Assembly (NCBI GenBank): GCA_028583415.1
Contig: CM053276.1
Location: 6,788,663-6,852,662, forward strand
DNA length: 64,000 nucleotides
Source of the DNA: Protea cynaroides
Lineage: Eukaryota > Streptophyta > Magnoliopsida > Proteales > Proteaceae
Direction of reading: 5' to 3'
Notes under the pieces: generated by a model
Told to the model about the DNA's origin: nothing
Seen by the model: only the letters and a program-made list of their open reading frames with translations
Database searches by the model: none
Translations under genes and position numbers: made by a program
Part shown: positions 59,085 to 64,000 of the stretch, one piece after another
How the letters are laid out: each line of letters begins with the position of its first letter
Numbering within the stretch: position 1 is the stretch's first letter

Positions 59085-60240
59085 GGAAACCAGCAGATAA
59101 AAATTAACAGTAGCAGTGTAGAAAATATATCACCAATACAAACAAAACAGCAGATCAGATCAATAGTCGTAGCAGGACAGCAGCAGTAGCAAATCAGATC
59201 AGATCTATATAGATTGACAATAGCAATCAGAAGCAGTAGCAGATCTATATCGACAGTAGCAGGTCAGCAATAGAAGTATATCACCGATAGCAATAGCAGA
59301 TCTGAGCAGAGTAGTAAATCGACAGTAGCAGGTCAGCAGTAGAAGTATATCATCAGTAACAGTAGCAGGAGAGCAGATAAGCAGCATATCAAAGTAGTAG
59401 AGCAGATCAGCAACATATAGGCATGCGCAGTTTAATTGTATGACATCAAAAACTAGGGCTTAAGAACAGTAGATGGGCAGCTTTAGTTGCTGCAACTAGT
59501 AAGAAGGAAGAACTGTATAGAGGACTATCAAACCAGCAATATATGATAATACTATGCTGATCAACAATGCTCTGTGATGGCAAGGAGGGTTTTCTACACA
59601 TTCAAATCACAAACTATTCCCAAACCTTGCTTGAGGGAGGATCTTTTAATCAGTCCAACAAATTTTACCTTTTAACAACAAACAAGAATTATCGATATAG
59701 ACAAATAATTACCCAACTTCAGATCTGACTATAAGAATGCTTCAAAATTTGAGATCTTTGATCCTTAGGATATACGGAACAATATTCCAGAAGATGAGCT
59801 TGATCTAACGAGTGGGGTCGAAACCTATCTTGCTCGTAGGTCTCAAACAGGTATTTTAACAAAACCAGAATTGTATAACAGTAAAAAAAAAAAAAAAACA
59901 TTACTTATCTCAGAATCTAGCCGTTGCAATGTCTTCAAACTTAGAGGGGAAGTACTCTAGAATGTGCTTGATAACATACCCAAATTTAAATTTGAAGATG
60001 ATCCAACCATGGATGAAGAAGTTATGAATTTTCAAAAAAGATACTATCATCTGAAAACGGGAATGAACAGAATAGGAGTTTCGGTTGAAAATTTAATAAT
60101 AAATTCTGGCCAACTCTGCTGCCAACATCTTCTTCCTCTTTATTTATAATGCTAAAAGGAAATACAAAAGATAGAATGACTGGTTCTGTAACAATTTCTC
60201 AAAGAAACAACTAGCAAGTATACAACCAAAAATTAAAAGA
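59085..60240. other. Non-coding stretch with CAG/TAG trinucleotide-rich repeats
   Basis: Positions 59100-59420 are an imperfect repeat of AGCAGTAGCAGATC-type words, with a duplicated CGACAGTAGCAGGTCAGCA near 59251 and 59320. It may be the leader or LTR of Copia C, but this is not proven. From 59420 to 60240 nothing is recognised. Confidence 0.45.
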
Positions 60241-60584
60241 AAAGAAGAATGAGGAGGAGAGAAAGAGAGAGAGAGAGAGAGAGAGATTCCGACACAGCAA
60301 TGTATTATAGCCCAAATCGTTAAATAGCTCTCCTCTCTACCTTGTATTTATAGAGGATAAAAATAAACAAATTTACAAGGAAAGTCTCTATTCTAAGAAG
60401 AGACAATAACAGAAGATTACAATAATAAAATAAAAGGAAATAAATCTGTAACTAATTAAAGAAGGAAGAGAAAGGGGAGCCAGCACTAGATGTCGCTAGC
60501 GCTAGGTAGCGCCAGCAATATCTAGTAGGTCCCATGGGTCTATGGGCCTATGGGCCTATGGGCCTATGGGCCAACTTCAAAACA
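60241..60584 (-). repeat. Probable Copia D 3' LTR (left edge uncertain)
   Basis: On the minus strand the LTR starts TGTTTTGAAGTTGGCCC at 60584, right after the polypurine tract TTGAGGGAGGG. It contains an 8-bp minisatellite TATGGGCC (60540-60572) and a (GA)n run at 60257-60288. The other end was not identified and may lie left of 60241. Confidence 0.6.
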
Positions 60585-60591
60585 CCCTCCC

Positions 60592-61005
60592 TCAAGCTGG
60601 AGTGTACAAATCAGCCAATCCAAACTTGTAACAGTTCAATCGGTATACTGGTCCAAATAGAGGTTTAGTGAGAATATTCGCAAGTTGATTTGAAGATGAA
60701 ACAAATGGAGTGACAACAAGCTTCTTCAGAACCGCATCACGGACAAAATCACAATCCACTTCTATATGCTTAATTCGTTCATGGGACACTGGATTACTGG
60801 CAATATAGATCGCAGCCTGATTATCACACATTAAGGTCATAGGCTGAGAAATAGGAAATCCCAACTCTTGCAGAAGATTCTTCAGCCACATTAATTCAAC
60901 AGTAGTCTTTGCCATAGCATGGTATTCAGACTCAGTACTGGATTTGGAGACAGTGGTTTGCTTCTTACTTCGCCAAGTAACGAGATTGCCACCAACGAAG
61001 TACAA
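60592..61005 (-). pseudogene. Copia D RNase H
   Basis: It holds VGGNLVTWRSKKQTTVSKSS, TESEYHAMAKTTVELMWLKN, CDNQAAIYIASNPVSHERIK and the terminal LADLYTPA with stop. It lacks the upstream DADWAG block in frame (near 61050, out of frame). Confidence 0.9.
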
Positions 61006-61327
61006 TAACCTATAATGGAACGTCTATCACCATCTGCCCCGCCCAATCAGCAATGAAAACCCAACAATGTCAAGATGGCGATGTCGGGAATAAATAAGAC
61101 TTATACCTGGAGATTTCTTGAGATAGCGCAAGATACGACAAGCCACCTCCCAATGGACAACCTTAGGAGCTTACATAAATTGACTCACCACTCCAACAAC
61201 ATAAGAAAGGTCAGGTCTAGTAACAGTAAGATAAATTAACTTCCCAACCAATTGTCTATATCGATGAACATCAGAATATTCAAGACTATCACATGTTTCG
61301 AATTTCTAATGTGGATCCATTGGAGTT

Positions 61328-62146
61328 TCAACCAGCTTGGTGCCAAGAAGACCTGTTTTTTGCAAAAAGATCGAAGACATACTTGCATTGGGAGAGACTG
61401 ATACCAGTACGGCTTCGAACTACTTCAATACCAAGAAAATAGTGAAGGAGTCCTAAATCCTTCATCTGAAAGTGAGTATTTAGGTGAGACTTAAGTTTTG
61501 TAATACCTAACTTATCATTCCTTGTAATAATTATGTCGTCCACATAGACAGCAATGATAGTAACAGTAGCCTAATGATGACGTACAAAAACAGAATGATC
61601 TGAATAGCAAGTAGTGAAGCCAAGACTAGTAATGACAGTGCTAAATTTATCAATCCACAAACGTGGGGACTGCTTTAGTCCATATATTGCTTTTAATAAC
61701 TTGCAGACTTTAGTGGAATTCCCTTCATGGGCAACATACCCCGGAGGTTGGTCCATATATACCTTCTCAAGAAAATCCCCATACAAGAACGCATTTTTGA
61801 CGTCCATTTGATACAAGGGCCAATCAAAATTGACAGCTATGGAAACAAGTACCAGAACCAAATTGAAACGGGCCACAGGAGAGAACATCTCAAAATAGTT
61901 TATCCCATAGGTTTGAATGTACCCCTTGGCAACTAACCATGCTTTCAGCCATTCAACAGAGCCATCTGAGTTATGTTTCACAGTATAGACCCATCTGCAC
62001 TTCACAACTGAGTAGTCAGGTGAAAGGTCAACAAGAGTCCAAGTCTGATTGGAGGTAAGAACATCTATTTCATCATTCATAGCAGCATGCCACCTTGGAT
62101 GGGACAAGGCTTGGGATAAGGTAGTGGGTACAAAGGTAGCAGCCAA
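61328..62146 (-). pseudogene. Copia D reverse transcriptase
   Basis: It holds HPRWHAAMNDEIDVLTSNQT, KCRWVYTVKHNSDGSVEWLK, YQMDVKNAFLYGDFLEKVYM and LLKAIYGLKQSPRLW. It then changes frame near 61560 to MDDIIITRNDKLG (YVDD box) and LGLLHYFLGIEVVRSRTGIS. Confidence 0.9.
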
Positions 62147-62353
62147 AGAGTAAACAAGTCGCCGTTGAGAAGTGGGTAGATAAGAAGTAGTAACAAAGTG
62201 CTCAATGGGAAAGGATTTTTGTGTACAAATTCTTTTACCTTTTTGGAGAACAATAGGTAGGTCAGAGTTGACCGCAGAACCAGGGACAGCATCAGCAGCA
62301 ATCGGAGCTGTAGTCGTAGTAGGCGGAGCAACCTGAGTGCGACGGGAATAGAC

Positions 62354-62827
62354 CTACAAGGGTGGTGTATATTGAGGTGGGATAGAGAGGGGTTTAGAAG
62401 CAAATGGGATAGAGGTGGGTTCATCATAAAAAGGAATGAGAGGTAAAGGAATATCAGTGGAAGAGGAATTGGTGGGAACAGGAATAGGGTAGTATGGTTT
62501 GTCATCAAAAAAGGTTACATTATGACTGACAAAATGGCGCCGAGTAACAGAGTCAAAACACCGGTAACCTTTCTGAGTACGAGAGTAGCCAAGGAAAATA
62601 CATTTGATAGACCGGGGAGATAATTTGTCCACTTTAGGATGTAGGATGTGGACAAAACACGTACTACCAAAAACACGAGGAGAAACTGAAAATAAGGGAG
62701 TATTAGGATAGAGAAGTTTAAAAGGAATTTTACTGTGGAGGACAGAAGAAGGTATCCTATTAATCAGGTAGCAGGCAGTTAAAACAGCATTACTCCAATA
62801 ATACTTAGGAACATTCATATGGAGCAT
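62354..62827 (-). pseudogene. Copia D integrase C-terminal part
   Basis: It holds PKYYWSNAVLTACYLINRIP, RVFGSTCFVHILHPKVDKLS and IFLGYSRTQKGYRCFD, then a Ser/Pro-rich linker. The segment between 62830 and 62990 with the second Asp and the Glu is in other frames. Confidence 0.88.
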
Positions 62828-62991
62828 GAAAGACCTGGCAATATCCAGAAGATGTCTATTTTTATGCTCAACAACTCCATTTTGTTGAGGAATGTAAGCA
62901 CAACTGGTATGGTGTATAATGTCATTGGCAAAAGAAAAATCAGAGACGGCAGACTGAACATATTCAAGGGCATTATCAGTACGTAAAACTT

Positions 62992-63495
62992 TTAGAGGAG
63001 TACCAAATTGAGTGGCAATTTCTTTTTGAAACCCTTGAAAATATTAATAAATTCAGACCGTTCTTTTATTAAATACAGCCAAGTCATGCAGGAATAATCA
63101 TCCACAAAGGTTACAAAGTACGAGAAACCAAGCCAACTGAGAATTCGACAAGGTCTCCAAACATCAGAATGAACTAAAGAAAACATGGGAGATTGCTTAC
63201 GTGTAGAACTAGTTGGAAAAGAGGAACGATGATGTTTCCCTAGTTCACAAGCCTCACATTGTAAGGTAGAGAGCGACTTGCAACTAGGGACAAGAGCCTT
63301 TAACTTAGAAAGAGATAGATGGCTAAGCCAATGGTGCCATTGAAGAGGGGTGAAAGTAGATATGGCAACAGCGGTGGGAATGGGCTCAGGTAGCTCCATA
63401 TAATACAGACCAATATGCTCACGCCCACCACCAATCGTCGTCTTGGTCCTGAGATCCTGAAAGGTACAATAAGAAGGAAAAAAAGGTTGCAACAC
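62992..63495 (-). pseudogene. Copia D GAG-pre-integrase and integrase N-terminal part
   Basis: It holds TTIGGGREHIGLYYMELPEP, WHHWLSHLSLSKLKAL (zinc-binding HHCC His pair), CEACELGKHHRSSFP and HSDVWRPCRILSWLGFSYFV with the first catalytic Asp. FVDDYSCMTWLYLIKERSEF follows. It breaks at about 62992. Confidence 0.88.
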
Positions 63496-63730
63496 AGTTA
63501 AAGTGATTTTGTAAGTTGACTAATAGACATAAGGTTAAGAGGAAATTTAAGAACATGAAGGACAAAGGACAAAGGACAAAGGACAAGGATAAGAACGGGG
63601 TAAGGGTAATTAATATTCCCAGGTTGGAAACCGTAGTACATGATCCATCAGTAAGGTAAACGGTGACAGACTTCGATGTATCACTAAGGGCTGTAAGGGT
63701 AGAAGGTTGTCCCATCATGTAATAGGCAGC

Positions 63731-63997
63731 TCAAGAGTCTATAATCCAAGGGGGAGAAAGGGTGGTAAATAGCAAGGCAGTTGTACCTGTATGGGCCAGG
63801 GTGGCAACAGGTAGTGGTACAGTAGCCTCTAGGTGTTGAAACCGACGTAGCAAGGCCTCATACTGTGCATTGGATGGCGCAGACGTCTGCATAGGAGAAG
63901 CCTGGATGGGATATGGGGCATCCTCAGTAGTAACATTATTGGTAAGGGTATCTGCCCAGTCAGGACGACCATTTATATCCCAACAGTTTTCCACCAT
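63731..63997 (-). pseudogene. Copia D gag C-terminus and protease start
   Basis: It begins at VENCWDINGRPDWADT, the end of the zinc knuckle, and finishes PPWIIDS followed by a stop exactly where the protease active site DSGA should be. The next bases read AAYYMMGQPS, a decayed ATDHMTG block. Confidence 0.82.
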
Positions 63998-64000
63998 GTG

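Larger units (their letters stand above)
60585..64000 (-). mobile_element. Copia D, 3' two thirds, running out of the window
   Basis: Order on the minus strand: gag end (63997-63731), protease remnant, GAG-pre-integrase and integrase (63495-62354), reverse transcriptase (62146-61328) and RNase H (61005-60592), then polypurine tract and LTR. It has several frameshifts and an in-frame stop within the protease block (WIIDS then TAG). It is the same lineage as Copia C and E. Confidence 0.92.

Noticed and set aside
59205..59387. Coding region in the CAG-rich stretch
   Set aside because: The frames are products of trinucleotide-rich repeat; no domain or start context.
32167..64000. N-terminal MAD1 exons
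   Set aside because: I looked on the minus strand for coiled-coil frames with splice sites and found none that were not part of mobile elements; very short exons could still be missed.

Overview
This is nuclear DNA of a flowering plant with a large, repeat-rich genome. The evidence is a spliced plant gene with very long introns, Ty1/Copia LTR retrotransposons, hAT and Mutator-like DNA transposons, an RTE-type LINE, a tRNA-derived SINE and MITEs. The species cannot be read from the sequence. One host gene is clearly alive: the 3' part of MAD1 (spindle-assembly checkpoint protein) on the minus strand. Ten exons between 32166 and 4413 join in one open frame of 433 codons plus stop. No further coding exon was found up to 64000, so the next upstream intron is longer than 31.8 kb unless the gene is broken. 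|| Layout. 1-2580: intergenic, with a possible solo Copia LTR. 2581-3781: decayed GDSL esterase/lipase pseudogene (+). 4413-32166: MAD1 3' half. Its introns hold Copia A (7293-13034, minus, LTRs and 5-bp target duplication intact), a long poly-T tract, a SINE, a 115-bp MITE, Copia B (20535 to about 27600, plus) split by hAT copy 1 (21230-26342), and a solo-LTR-like unit. 32167-36500: MAD1 intron or further intergenic DNA with a Mutator-like element (33050-34742) that contains a MITE, then short tandem repeats and microsatellites. 36415-39228: Copia E (minus) abutting the 3' end of a SIRE-type Copia (plus). 39229-49566: SIRE LTR, hAT copy 2 (40612-47089) with a nested 1049-bp MITE-like element, then a segment with a Copia scrap, a dispersed repeat, SIRE gag, its primer-binding site and more LTR. 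49567-56156: hAT copy 3 with a nested Mutator-like element. 56157-59084: Copia C (minus) with an RTE LINE in its gag. 60585-64000: Copia D (minus), leaving the window. || The most notable observation is that hAT copies 2 and 3 lie in opposite orientation and carry swapped 8-bp flanks. The left flank of each matches the other's left flank in reverse complement, and likewise the right flanks. The 2.5-kb segment between them therefore looks inverted by recombination between the two copies. Copia C reading-frame continuity and SIRE LTR continuity both support this. The hAT family also has a 5'-leader intron made of about 160-bp tandem repeats, subterminal GACCAG/CTGGTC clusters and a long C-terminal tail after the dimerisation domain. 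Copies 2 and 3 share three inactivating lesions although they inserted at different sites.
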